Positions 27,784-36,762 of a stretch of DNA of 64,000 nt are shown here, piece by piece. Made by a program: the position numbers and the translations under genes. The DNA is from CAWCKS01 sp963796195 (GTDB taxonomy: Bacteria; Pseudomonadota; Alphaproteobacteria; Rhizobiales; Xanthobacteraceae): positions 310,001 to 374,000 of the forward strand of contig CAWCKS010000003.1 in NCBI GenBank assembly GCA_963796195.1, in the 5' to 3' direction. Positions within the stretch are counted from its first letter, which is position 1. Every line of letters begins with the position of its first letter. The notes beneath the pieces are model-generated. The model did no database searches, was not told where the DNA came from, and was given only the letters and a program-made list of their open reading frames with translations.

Positions 27784-30082
27784 ATGGAAGCGCTGGGCAC
27801 CCTGCAGGTCGTTGACTTCACCAACGGTATCGCCGGACCGATCGTCGGCATGTTCATGGCCGACTTCGGGGCCGAAGTGGTCAAGATCGAGCCGCCCTCG
27901 GGCGATCCGACCCGCAACACGCCAGGCTTTTCGATGTGGAACCGCGGCAAGAAGAGCGTTGTCGTCGATCCGGCCAATGCCGGGCAGTGCCGCTGGCTTG
28001 GCGATCTCTTGAGCGGGGCGGATGTCTGCATCGTCAGGGATGCCTCGACCCTCAGCCAGTTCAACCTGTCGGCGGCAGACCTCGCCGCCCGCAACGCCCG
28101 TCTCCTGATCATTGAGACGCCGCCTTACGGACGCGAGACCCCGTGGGCCGGCGGCCATGAGTCGCAGGCCCTGTTGGCGGCGCGCGGTGGCATCGCCTGG
28201 CGGCAATCCTCGACCGATGGCGGTCCGATCGATTCTGTGTTCCCGCACCTGCTCTATGTCCAGGGTTTGTGGGCGACGGTCTGCACCGTCGCTGCGCTGG
28301 TCGAGCGCGAAAAGTCCGGCTTCGGCCAGACCATCACGGTTTCCGGCATCAATGCTGTGATGGAAGCCGCCGTGGGTGCGCTGACCGTCAACCCCGACAA
28401 CCCCGATCCCAGCACCGCCGTCGGCCTCGGCGGCCGGCACCCGACCTACACCCGCTACCCCACCAAGGATGGCAAATGGGTTGCCTGCGGCGCGCTCGGC
28501 GGCAAGTTCGAGACATGGCTCGTCAATGCGCTCGGCCTCGGCGACATGCTCAAAGAGGAGCGCATGGGTGGCAATATCGCCAACATCGTGCTCGCCACCA
28601 ACGTCGACTGGGCCAAAGACAAGATCCAGCGCGAGTTCATGAAGCGCACCCACGACGATCTCGTGAAGATGATCACTGAACTCGGCATTCCCTGCGGTTC
28701 GCTGGGACCGACCGAGGAGTGGCTCGATCACGCGCAGGTCAAGGCGATCAACATGCGCGCCGAGGTCGGGGATCACGAGCGCGGCGCCACCGTCATGCCC
28801 GGCGTTCCGATCAATCTGACCAAGACGCCAGGCAAGGTGCGGGGTCCAGCGCCGAAGCTTGGCGCAGACACCGGCAAGGTCACCGTGCGGCCGGCACCGG
28901 CGCAGCCTGACAAGACGCCGCAGCTTCGCCCCGGCCCGCTGTCCGGCTACCGCATCCTCGACATGGGCACCTTCGTCGCCGGCCCCTATTGCGGCTCGCT
29001 GCTGGCCGAACTCGGCGCCGACGTCATCAAGGTCGAGCCGCTGACCGGTGATCCCTTCCGCTCAACCGGCTTCACCTACAATCGCGGCATGCGCAGCGTC
29101 GCGATGGATTTGCAGAACGACGACGCGCGCAAGGCGTTCTACGAGATGGTCAAGATCAGCGACGTCGTGATCGAACTCGCTCAGGCCCGGCGTGACAAAA
29201 AAACTCGGCATCGATTTCGACAAGCTGAACTCGCTGAAGCACGGCGTCGTCACCGTCTCGCTGTCGGCTTACGGCGAGGGCGGGCCGCTGTCGCACCTGC
29301 CTGGAGTCGACATGGTGCTGCAGGCCATGAGCGGCATGATGACCTCGCAAGGTGGCGACGACGAGCCGGTCGCCAACACTATCGCGATCATCGACGTGAC
29401 GACCGCTGCGATGTGCGTGCTGTGCAGCGTGCTCGGCATCTACCATCGCGAGCGCACTGGCGAGGGACAGCGCATCTGGGACTCGCTTGCCGCGACCGCG
29501 ACCTATCTGCAGTCCGAGGAACTCGTCCGCTACGACGGCCGTCCTGCCAATGTGAAGGGCAGCGCCAACCATCGGGGTCCAGGCTGGCTCGACCGCTTCT
29601 ACAAGACCAGCGACGGCTGGGTCCGCGTCCAGGCGGAAAACCCCGATGCGGTCACCAAGGAGACTCTGGCCAGGGCCGGCATCAAGCTCAACGGCTTGAA
29701 TGACAAGGTCGCGGCGATGACCGAGGTGTTGGCGCCGCTGTCCGGCGATGAAGCGGTCAGGCGCCTGGCCTCAGCCGGGGTCGCAGCAACCCGCGCGCGT
29801 CGTGTCTCCGAAGCCCTGCGCGATCCACAGCTCGCGCAGGACGAATTCGTCCATGTCCGTACGGCGTCCGACGGCACGTTCTTCACGTCACCCGGCCGCT
29901 TCGCGACCTTTAGCCGGACGCAGCGCTCTGGCCCGATGCGCGTGGCGGGCGTCGGCGAGCATGCGATCGAGGTACTGACGAGTGCCGGGTTGCCGCGCGC
30001 GAAGATTGACGAGCTGGGGAAAACCGGCGCGATCACCATCGGCCAGCCGGTCGAGCAGAAGCTCGCGCCGTCCTATCGTTGA
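27784..30082 (+). CDS. two-domain CaiB/BaiF CoA transferase, frameshifted
   Basis: The rebuilt protein of about 766 residues has two tandem family III CoA-transferase domains. Domain 1 begins VVDFTNGIAGPIVGMFMADFGAEVVKIEPPSGD; domain 2, at about residue 390, repeats the pattern as RILDMGTFVAGPYCGSLLAELGADVIKVEPLTGDPFR. The frame shifts at about 29175, where one extra C separates VIE from SLRPGVTKKLGIDFDKLN. Class III transferases move CoA between acids through an aspartyl-CoA intermediate. Fusion of two domains is common in actinobacterial and alphaproteobacterial members. The enoyl-CoA hydratase follows 23 bases later, so the two probably act on one acyl-CoA. Confidence 0.88.
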
Positions 30083-30105
30083 CGCAGACAAATTGAGGCA
30101 AGCCG

Positions 30106-30927
30106 ATGAGCACCGAGAAGACCCTCGATACCGGAACGACCGACTTGTTGTGCAACGTCAGTGACGGCGTTGCGACCCTGACATTCAACCGACCCGAGGC
30201 GAAGAACGCCCTGTCGGCGCCGATGTCGCAGGGCTTCATCAAGATGCTGAAGCACTGCAACGAGGATGCGTCGATCCGGGTCATCCTGCTCACCGGTGCC
30301 GGCGGCGCCTTTTGCGCTGGCGGCGACGTCAAGAACATGGGCGATCGCCGTTCGCCGACGGTGACACCGGAGGAGCGCGCCAAGGAATTGAAATCCCGGC
30401 ATCGCGGCGTCGGCGGTCAGATCGTCGCGTCGCCGAAGCCGACCATTGCCGCCATCGCCGGCCCCGCGGTGGGCGCCGGGCTTGCCATCGCGCTCGCGTG
30501 TGACATCCGGATTGCAGCGCAATCGGCGTTTCTCTCCGGCGGTTACTCCAAGATCGGACTGAGCGGCGACTACGGCGTTGCCTGGTTGCTGACGCGGACG
30601 ATCGGAACCTCGCGCGCGCGCGAGATGATGTTCACGTCGGATCGCATCACCGGGGTGCGGGCCGAACAACTCGGCCTCGTCAATCGCGTGGTGCCGGACG
30701 CCGAGCTCGCGACTGCGGCGCGCGCGCTTGCGGCGCAGATCGCCGACGGGCCGGCTGACGCCATCCGCCTGATCAAGGAAAACCTCAACGAGGCGAGGGT
30801 GATCGACTATCCGACCGCGATCGACCACGAGGCCGATCGCATCGTGCAGCTTTCAGCCTCCGAAAATCACAAGGAAGCGGTCCGCGCCTTCGTCGAGAAG
30901 CGCAAGCCGATCTTCAACCGCGCCTGA
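30106..30927 (+). CDS. enoyl-CoA hydratase/isomerase
   Basis: The 273-residue crotonase has TLTFNRPEAKNALSAPM, the oxyanion segment AFCAGGDVKNMG (around residues 66-77), GPAVGAGLAIALACDIRIA, and GYSKIGLSGDYGVAWLL, where the second acidic position of hydratases is replaced by GDYG. That substitution is seen in several crotonase subgroups that are isomerases or hydrolases, so the exact reaction is open. A GAGGCAAGCCG ribosome binding site precedes the ATG. It is co-transcribed with the CoA transferase upstream. The gene is intact. Confidence 0.88.
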   Translation: MSTEKTLDTGTTDLLCNVSDGVATLTFNRPEAKNALSAPMSQGFIKMLKHCNEDASIRVILLTGAGGAFCAGGDVKNMGDRRSPTVTPEERAKELKSRHRGVGGQIVASPKPTIAAIAGPAVGAGLAIALACDIRIAAQSAFLSGGYSKIGLSGDYGVAWLLTRTIGTSRAREMMFTSDRITGVRAEQLGLVNRVVPDAELATAARALAAQIADGPADAIRLIKENLNEARVIDYPTAIDHEADRIVQLSASENHKEAVRAFVEKRKPIFNRA

Positions 30928-30979
30928 TCGTCGCCACGGATTCACCGTGATGCAATAACTTGCGGTCATTGTGCGCGCC

Positions 30980-31756
30980 ATGCTGCGTGCAACCGTGCCT
31001 TCCATCGAAGCCGCCGATCTCGCCCTCAGCTTGCGAGGGTTAACAAAGCGTTTCGATCGTCCGGTGGTCGACCGGCTCGATCTGTCGGTCAGGCGCGGCG
31101 AGTTCTACGCCTTGTTGGGGCCGAACGGCGCCGGCAAGACCACGACGCTGCGCATGGTCGCGGGGCTGTTGAAGCCCGACGGCGGCGCGATCTCCGTGCT
31201 CGGCATCGACGCGCTGCGCGATCCCGTCGCGGCAAAGCAGCTGATCGCCTGGGTATCCGACGAGCCCATGCTCTACGACAAGCTGACGCCGATGGAATAT
31301 CTCGAGTTCGTCGGCGGGCTATGGGGCATCGAGCCTGTTACCTCCGAGCGTTCCGCCCGCGAACTTCTTGTCTCGCTCGGCCTTGAGCCGCATCTGAACG
31401 AACGCTGCGAAGGGTTTTCCCGCGGCATGCGCCAGAAGGTGACGCTCGCCGGCGCGCTGGTGCACGACCCAAAACTGATCATTCTCGATGAGCCGTTGAC
31501 CGGCCTTGACGCTGTCTCGGCGCGGCACGTCAAGAACCTGCTGCGCGAGCGCGTCGCGCGCGGCCGCACCGTGATCATGACCACGCACATCCTCGAGGTC
31601 GCCGAGCGCATGGCCGACCGCATCGGCGTCATCGCCTCGGGCCGCCTGATCGCCGAAGGCACGCTCGACGAGCTGCGCCAGCAGATCGGCGAAGGCGACG
31701 GCAGCCTCGAAGACCTGTTCGTGGCGCTGGTCGGCGGCGAGACCATCGCCGCATGA
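30980..31756 (+). CDS. ABC transporter ATP-binding protein (exporter type)
   Basis: The ATPase of about 258 residues has GPNGAGKTT (Walker A, near residue 45), the Q loop in WVSDEPMLYDKLTPMEY, the signature variant FSRGMRQKV, LIILDEPLTGLD (Walker B) and MTTHIL. The single domain and DEPLTGLD context fit the ABC-2 type exporter class. The ATG at 30980 is chosen; a GTG nine bases upstream is in frame, and neither has a strong ribosome binding site. Its stop overlaps the permease start (ATGA), so the pair is coupled. The exported substrate is unknown. Confidence 0.88.
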   Translation: MLRATVPSIEAADLALSLRGLTKRFDRPVVDRLDLSVRRGEFYALLGPNGAGKTTTLRMVAGLLKPDGGAISVLGIDALRDPVAAKQLIAWVSDEPMLYDKLTPMEYLEFVGGLWGIEPVTSERSARELLVSLGLEPHLNERCEGFSRGMRQKVTLAGALVHDPKLIILDEPLTGLDAVSARHVKNLLRERVARGRTVIMTTHILEVAERMADRIGVIASGRLIAEGTLDELRQQIGEGDGSLEDLFVALVGGETIAA

Positions 31757-33279
31757 ACTCCACCGCGACGCTCACCTGGTTCGCTCGCCACGAACTGCGC
31801 ATTGCGTGGCGCGACTGGCTCGGGATGATGACGTCGGGCCGCCGCTCGCGCCGCATCGGGGTGGTGATCGGTCTAATCGCCGTCGCCGCTGTGATGCACC
31901 TGTTGGCCTATGCCGTGGTCGGGCGTGCCGGCGATCCCTTTGCCGCGCCGTCGCCATCAACGCTGATCGTGATCAGCGCCAGCGTCGTGCTCGGCTGGGC
32001 GCTGCTGTTGTCGCAGGCGATCGAGCAGGCCACCAAGGTGTTTTACGCCCGCGGCGATCTCGACCTGATCATGTCATCGCCGTACCCGGTTGCGACGGTG
32101 ATGTCGCTGCGGATGGGTGCCGTCGCGCTGACGATGATTGCACTCGCCTTTGTCATGGTGCTGCCGTTCGTCGACGTGCTGGCGCTGACCGGCGGCGCCC
32201 GCTGGCTTGCCACTTACGGCGTCACCGTTGCCGCGGCCCTGTCGGCGACCGCGACGGCACTGCTCGTGACCATTGCGCTATTCCGCATCTTCGGCCCGCG
32301 CCGCACCCGGCTTGCCGCGCAAATCGTCTCGGCGGTCGTCGGCGCCGGTTTCGTCATTGCGCTGCAGGTCGGCGCCATCCTGTCCTACGGCACGATGTCC
32401 CGCTATGCAATTCTGATGTCGGATCACGCCGCGGTCTATGCGCCGCCGCCCGACAGCATCCTGTGGTGGCCGGCGCACGCCATCCTTGGCGATAATGTCG
32501 CGCTGTTCGCGTTGCTGGCTGCAAGCTTGGTTCTGCTCGGCATTGCCATGGCGGCGTGTGCGCCGCTGTTCGGCGACAGCATCGTGAGCGTCGCCGGCGG
32601 TTCTGTGTCCACCAGGACGATGGCCGTCGCAGCGCCGTTTCGCGCGCGCTCGCCGCACCAGGCGCTGCGCCGCAAGGAATTTCTGCTGCTGCGCCGCGAC
32701 CCCTGGCTGGTCTCGCAAACGATGATGCAGCTGCTTTATCTCCTGCCGCCCGCGTTGATGATGTGGCGCTCGTTCGGTGCCGGGGGAGGCACCGCGCTCC
32801 TGCTCGTGCCCGTCATTGTGATGGCAGCCGGCCAACTCGCTGGCGGCATCGCCTGGCTGTCGATCTCCGGTGAGGATGCCCCGGACCTGATTGCGACCAC
32901 GCCGCTCGTGCCGTCGGCAGTGATGCGCGCCAAGGTCGAGGTCGTGCTGATCGCGATTGCGGTCGTGCTGACGCCGCTGCTGGTGCCGATGGCGGTGGCG
33001 GCGCCGGCGGCTGCGATTGTCGCCGCAACAGGCGCGGCAATTGCCGCGATCGCAGCGACAGCGATCCAGTACTGGTTTCGCGCGCAGGCGCGGCGCAGCC
33101 AGTTTCGCCGGCGTCATACCTCGTCGCGGATTGCGACGTTTGCCGAAGCCTTCTCGTCGATTGGATGGGCGGCGGTGTCCGCGCTGGTCCTGCTGAGCCC
33201 GCTGGTCGCGGGCGTCACCGCAGTTGCGCTGCTGCTGGTGTTGGCGTTGACGTACGCGATCAGCCCGCGGCGCGCGTAA
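31753..33279 (+). CDS. ABC-2-like transporter permease, large polytopic protein
   Basis: The 508-residue inner-membrane protein has about twelve hydrophobic segments in two halves joined by a cytoplasmic stretch (ARSPHQALRRKEFLLLRRDPWLVS, about residues 297-320). The RRDPWLVSQ motif recurs in ABC-2-type permeases of this arrangement. It partners the ATPase just upstream, whose stop its ATG overlaps. No substrate can be assigned; such pairs export lipids, drugs or peptides, or insert membrane material. The gene is intact and convergent with a possible small gene at 33290. Confidence 0.8.
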   Translation: MNSTATLTWFARHELRIAWRDWLGMMTSGRRSRRIGVVIGLIAVAAVMHLLAYAVVGRAGDPFAAPSPSTLIVISASVVLGWALLLSQAIEQATKVFYARGDLDLIMSSPYPVATVMSLRMGAVALTMIALAFVMVLPFVDVLALTGGARWLATYGVTVAAALSATATALLVTIALFRIFGPRRTRLAAQIVSAVVGAGFVIALQVGAILSYGTMSRYAILMSDHAAVYAPPPDSILWWPAHAILGDNVALFALLAASLVLLGIAMAACAPLFGDSIVSVAGGSVSTRTMAVAAPFRARSPHQALRRKEFLLLRRDPWLVSQTMMQLLYLLPPALMMWRSFGAGGGTALLLVPVIVMAAGQLAGGIAWLSISGEDAPDLIATTPLVPSAVMRAKVEVVLIAIAVVLTPLLVPMAVAAPAAAIVAATGAAIAAIAATAIQYWFRAQARRSQFRRRHTSSRIATFAEAFSSIGWAAVSALVLLSPLVAGVTAVALLLVLALTYAISPRRA

Positions 33280-33289
33280 ACTTCAAACG

Positions 33290-33475
33290 TCAGCAGGATG
33301 CGACCCAGCCTTCCGGGAAAGGGATGTGCGGCCACGGGCCTGCATTGTCGTTGGCCGCGATTGGCACGACGATCACGTCGTCGATCTTGTCCGAGAACAA
33401 CTCGTGCTTTGCCGAGCCCGTGCTCATGTTGGCGCGGACGACGTCTAGCAAGATGTCGAATTCTGCTTCACCCAT
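33290..33475 (-). CDS. small conserved-looking protein, function unknown
   Basis: The 61-residue frame begins MGEAEFDILLDVVRANMSTGSAKHELFSDKIDDVIVVPIAAND and ends in GWVASC. The acidic, well-balanced composition and the predicted helix-strand pattern suggest a real small cytoplasmic protein rather than chance. A GATGAGGGTGTG stretch upstream could be its ribosome binding site. It is divergent from the serpin gene. No function is recognised. Confidence 0.5.
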   Translation of the reverse strand: MGEAEFDILLDVVRANMSTGSAKHELFSDKIDDVIVVPIAANDNAGPWPHIPFPEGWVASC

Positions 33476-33639
33476 GACACACCCTCATCGTCGGGTGCAT
33501 CGTGCCGCGCACTTCTTGGCTCGCTGTTCAGCCAATCGCTAAAATTGTCCGCATCTGGCCGAATTGCCTGAACCGGATCGCGGTAGATCAAGACCAAAGG
33601 GCTTGTTAACGTCAAATTCACCAACAGTCGCGAGGCGTC

Positions 33640-34851
33640 GTGATACCGCTGTTCCGCAGGGCAGCATTTGCAGGAGTGCTGGGCGCCGCCTTGCTCGCGC
33701 CGTTCGCCGCGCATGCGCAGGACGCCGCCGCTGAGCGCACGGTTGCCGCGCAAGCGAGATTGACGACGACGCTGGTTGACCGGCTGCAGCCGACGGGCAA
33801 GGAGAACGCCATCGTGTCGCCGGCGGGCGTTGCGGCGGTGTTCGCGCTGCTCGACGTCGGCACGAGCGATGGATTCCGCGACGCTGCGCACGCGGTACTC
33901 GGCTACGACAACAGTCGCGCCGCAGCCGCCGACTTCGAGGATCTACGCGACCAGATCGCGAGCATCGATCATCTCGCCGGCAGCGCGAGCGGAACGTTCT
34001 CGTTCGCCAATGCGGCGGTGTTCGATCCCAGGCTCAACGCCAACCCCGATGTCATCGCGAAGATGCGGCAGAGCAAGGCTGAGATCTCGATCCAGCCGCT
34101 CGCCGACCATGCGACGGTCAACGCGATCAACGACTGGGTTGCGAAGAAGACCAACAACCTCATTCCGCAGATCGTCAACGACAACATCGCCGACGCCGGG
34201 CTGATCGCGCTGAACGCGCTGTATTTCAAGGACGACTGGGCCGTATCGTTCAACAAGGCGCAGACGCAGCTTGCGGCGTTTCGCGATTCAAGCGGCGGTG
34301 TGTCCGATGTGCCGATGATGCACGGCTCGATGAACATGCCGTTCCGCGCCGTGGGACGTTTTGCGGCGGTCGACCTGCGCTACAAGTCCGGACGGTTCTC
34401 GCTGACGCTGGTAACGACACGCGATGCGCCGGCGACCTTCGCTGAATTCGCTGGTGTGACGAACTGGCTGTCCGGCAACGAGTTCGAACTGAGCCGCGTT
34501 AACCTGCAGATGCCGCGCTTCACGCTGCGCCAGTCGATGGATCTGCTGCCGGCGCTGGATGCCGCAGGTCTCGCCAGCGCCCGGCATGACCGCGCCGCAT
34601 TTGCGCCGATCACGAGCAACGTGCTCGACATCTCGGCGATCCTGCAGAAGGTCTATCTCAGCATCAGCGAGCAGGGTACCGAGGCTGCGGCTGCTACATC
34701 AGTGATGGTGCGCGCCGCGTCGATCGCCCCGACCAGGGCCGACGCCATCACGCTCGACAAGCCTTTCATCTTCGCGCTGCGCGACAACGCCAGCGGTTTG
34801 ATCCTGCTGTCTGGCTATATCGGCAAGGTCCCGGCCGAGCAGACGCAGTAG
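33640..34851 (+). CDS. exported serpin (serine protease inhibitor family)
   Basis: The 403-residue protein starts with a signal peptide (hydrophobic 9-24, likely cleaved AHA-Q at 26/27), so it acts in the periplasm or outside. The serpin fold is clear: ENAIVSPAGVAAVFALL, NAAVFDPRL, NDWVAKKTNNLIPQIV, LNALYFKDDWAVSF, and the C-terminal DKPFIFALRDNASGLILLSGYIGKV. The reactive-loop hinge, residues 344-353, is EQGTEAAAAT, matching the small-residue pattern needed for loop insertion in inhibitory serpins. By the usual 17-residue spacing, P1-P1' would be A360-S361, which suggests an elastase-like target. The start is GTG at 33640. The target protease is unknown. Confidence 0.9.
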   Translation: MIPLFRRAAFAGVLGAALLAPFAAHAQDAAAERTVAAQARLTTTLVDRLQPTGKENAIVSPAGVAAVFALLDVGTSDGFRDAAHAVLGYDNSRAAAADFEDLRDQIASIDHLAGSASGTFSFANAAVFDPRLNANPDVIAKMRQSKAEISIQPLADHATVNAINDWVAKKTNNLIPQIVNDNIADAGLIALNALYFKDDWAVSFNKAQTQLAAFRDSSGGVSDVPMMHGSMNMPFRAVGRFAAVDLRYKSGRFSLTLVTTRDAPATFAEFAGVTNWLSGNEFELSRVNLQMPRFTLRQSMDLLPALDAAGLASARHDRAAFAPITSNVLDISAILQKVYLSISEQGTEAAAATSVMVRAASIAPTRADAITLDKPFIFALRDNASGLILLSGYIGKVPAEQTQ

Positions 34852-34859
34852 CCGACGCC

Positions 34860-36521
34860 TTATTCCGCTGCGGTCGACGCCCGTTGCGCGCCGCTCAAGG
34901 CGAAGCCCTCGTAGCCCTTGGCCGCGACCTCATTGCATTTCTGCCGGTAGACACCGACGCCGCCGATATAGGGCATGAACACCCGCGGCTTGCCGGGGAT
35001 GTTGGCGCCCATGTACCAGGAGTTGGCCGTCGGATAGAGCGTCGTGTAGGCGACCTCGTTGACGTGGGCCACCCAGGCGTCTTCGGCCGGTTGTGTCGCC
35101 TCCATGCAGTCGATGCCACGCTTGCGCAGGTAATCGAGGCAGTCGGTGATCCACTCGACGTGCTGTTCGATCGACACGATCATGTTGGACAGCACCGACG
35201 GACTGCCGGGACCCGTGATGAAGAACATGTTCGGGAATCCGGTCACCATGATGCCGAGATAGGTCTTCGGTCCCTCCGCCCACTTCTGCTTCAGGGTCAG
35301 GCCGTCGCGGCCGCGCATGTCGATCTTGGCGAACGAGCCGGTCATGGCGTCGAAGCCGGTCGCGAACACGATGGCGTCGAACTCGTATTCCTTGCCGCCG
35401 GTGATCAGGCCCTTTTCCGTGATCTGCTCGACCGGCGCGTTGGAGATGTCGACCAGCGTGACATTGTCGCGGTTGAAGGTCTCGAAATAATCGATGTCGA
35501 GACAGATGCGCTTGGTGCCGATCGGGTAGGTGGTCGGCTGCAGGATCTTTGCGACCGCCGGGTCCTTGACGACCTGCGCGATCTTCTCGCGCACATATTG
35601 CGCGGCGGTGTCGTTCGCCTCCTTGCTCAGCGCGAGGTTGTTGTAGGTCGCCATGAAGTGCAGGCCGCCGCGGCCCCATTCCTCGTCGTAGGCCTTGCGG
35701 CGCTGCTCCGGCGTGTCCTCCAGCGCGCCTTTGGTCGGGATCAGGCCGACCACGCCGTTGCGGGTTTCCTCGCGGGCGCGCCGCCGGCGCTCCGGATAAT
35801 CGTCCTTCCACTCTCTCTGATACTCTGGCGTCAGATCATGGTTACGCGCCGGCAGCGAGTAGTTCGGCGTGCGCTGGAACACCGTGAGGTGCTTGGCCTG
35901 CTCCGCGATCACCGGGATCGACTGGATCGCCGACGAGCCGGTGCCGACGATGCCGACGCGCAAGCCGGTGAAGTCGACGCCCTCATGGGGCCATTGGCCG
36001 GTGTGATAGGTCTTGCCCTTGAAGCTCGAGAGCCCCTTGAAGTCAGGCACGCGCGCGTTCGACAGCGAGCCGGTCGCCATGATGACGTAGTGCGCGGTGA
36101 CGCGCTTGCCGTCATCGAGCGTCACGGTCCAGCGGTTGGTGTCCTCGTTGAAAACAGTCGAGAGCACCTTGGTGTTGAACTGGATGTCGGGCCGCAGGTT
36201 GAAGCGGTCGGCGACGTGGTTGGCGTATTTCAGGATCTCGGGCTGCGCCGCGAAGCGCTCGGTCCACTCCCACTCCTGCTGCAGCTCGTTCGAGAACGAG
36301 TAGGAATACTGCATGCTCTCGATGTCGCAACGCGCGCCAGGATACCGGTTCCAGTACCAGGTGCCGCCGACGCCCGTGCCCTGCTCGTAAACGCGGGTGG
36401 AGAGGCCAAGCTGGCGCATTTTGTGGAGCAGGTACATGCCGGCGAAGCCGGCGCCAACCACCACGACGTCGAACTGGTCGGGCGAGGGGCGGCCTTGCGG
36501 CGCGGTCAGCGTGGCGGACAT
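34860..36521 (-). CDS. flavin-containing Baeyer-Villiger monooxygenase
   Basis: The 553-residue enzyme has the FAD-binding GAGFAG (residues 23-28), the Baeyer-Villiger fingerprint FKGKTYHTGQWP (167-178) and the NADPH-binding GTGSSA (193-198). Baeyer-Villiger monooxygenases insert oxygen next to a ketone, giving esters or lactones, with NADPH and O2. The class resembles cyclohexanone/phenylacetone monooxygenases by its GTWYWNRYPGARCD stretch. The start at 36521 (MSATLTAP) is preferred; a longer in-frame start at 36563 adds a poorly ordered segment. A 16-bp AT-rich palindrome lies 76 bases upstream. The gene is intact. Confidence 0.92.
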   Translation of the reverse strand: MSATLTAPQGRPSPDQFDVVVVGAGFAGMYLLHKMRQLGLSTRVYEQGTGVGGTWYWNRYPGARCDIESMQYSYSFSNELQQEWEWTERFAAQPEILKYANHVADRFNLRPDIQFNTKVLSTVFNEDTNRWTVTLDDGKRVTAHYVIMATGSLSNARVPDFKGLSSFKGKTYHTGQWPHEGVDFTGLRVGIVGTGSSAIQSIPVIAEQAKHLTVFQRTPNYSLPARNHDLTPEYQREWKDDYPERRRRAREETRNGVVGLIPTKGALEDTPEQRRKAYDEEWGRGGLHFMATYNNLALSKEANDTAAQYVREKIAQVVKDPAVAKILQPTTYPIGTKRICLDIDYFETFNRDNVTLVDISNAPVEQITEKGLITGGKEYEFDAIVFATGFDAMTGSFAKIDMRGRDGLTLKQKWAEGPKTYLGIMVTGFPNMFFITGPGSPSVLSNMIVSIEQHVEWITDCLDYLRKRGIDCMEATQPAEDAWVAHVNEVAYTTLYPTANSWYMGANIPGKPRVFMPYIGGVGVYRQKCNEVAAKGYEGFALSGAQRASTAAE

Positions 36522-36596
36522 TTTTCTGCGTTCTCCCGTTGGCTTCGTTGCGTCCTGTTGCACCGCGAACGTGCGGCCTGAGGCAATGGACGCAGT

Positions 36597-36612
36597 TTAA
36601 TTGGTCAATTAA
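36597..36612. promoter_or_regulatory. 16-bp AT-rich palindrome, possible TetR- or MarR-type operator
   Basis: TTAATTG-GT-CAATTAA has perfect 7-bp arms and stands out from the GC-rich background. It lies in the divergent gap between the Baeyer-Villiger monooxygenase (start 36521) and the nitronate monooxygenase (start 36763). TTGGTCAATTAA-like half sites are typical of TetR-family operators, but no regulator gene adjoins it, so the binding protein is unknown. Confidence 0.5.
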
Positions 36613-36762
36613 CTTTCCATCGGAATCGACAAAGCGCAAGCTGCAAAGGCGCTTGGGGACCCTGCCGCAAATGCATTCGAGGTAGCTGCAGGCCCCGCAA
36701 AAGCTCCAATTCCCGCAAGAAGATCGAAACAACCGAAAGATCAAAAGAAAAGGGAGGCCGCC

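Noticed and set aside
34884..36581. 565-residue open frame antisense to the Baeyer-Villiger monooxygenase
   Set aside because: High-GC codon bias opens mirror frames opposite real genes; the translation is rich in Arg, Asp and His without any motif, while the other strand has all the enzyme's motifs.
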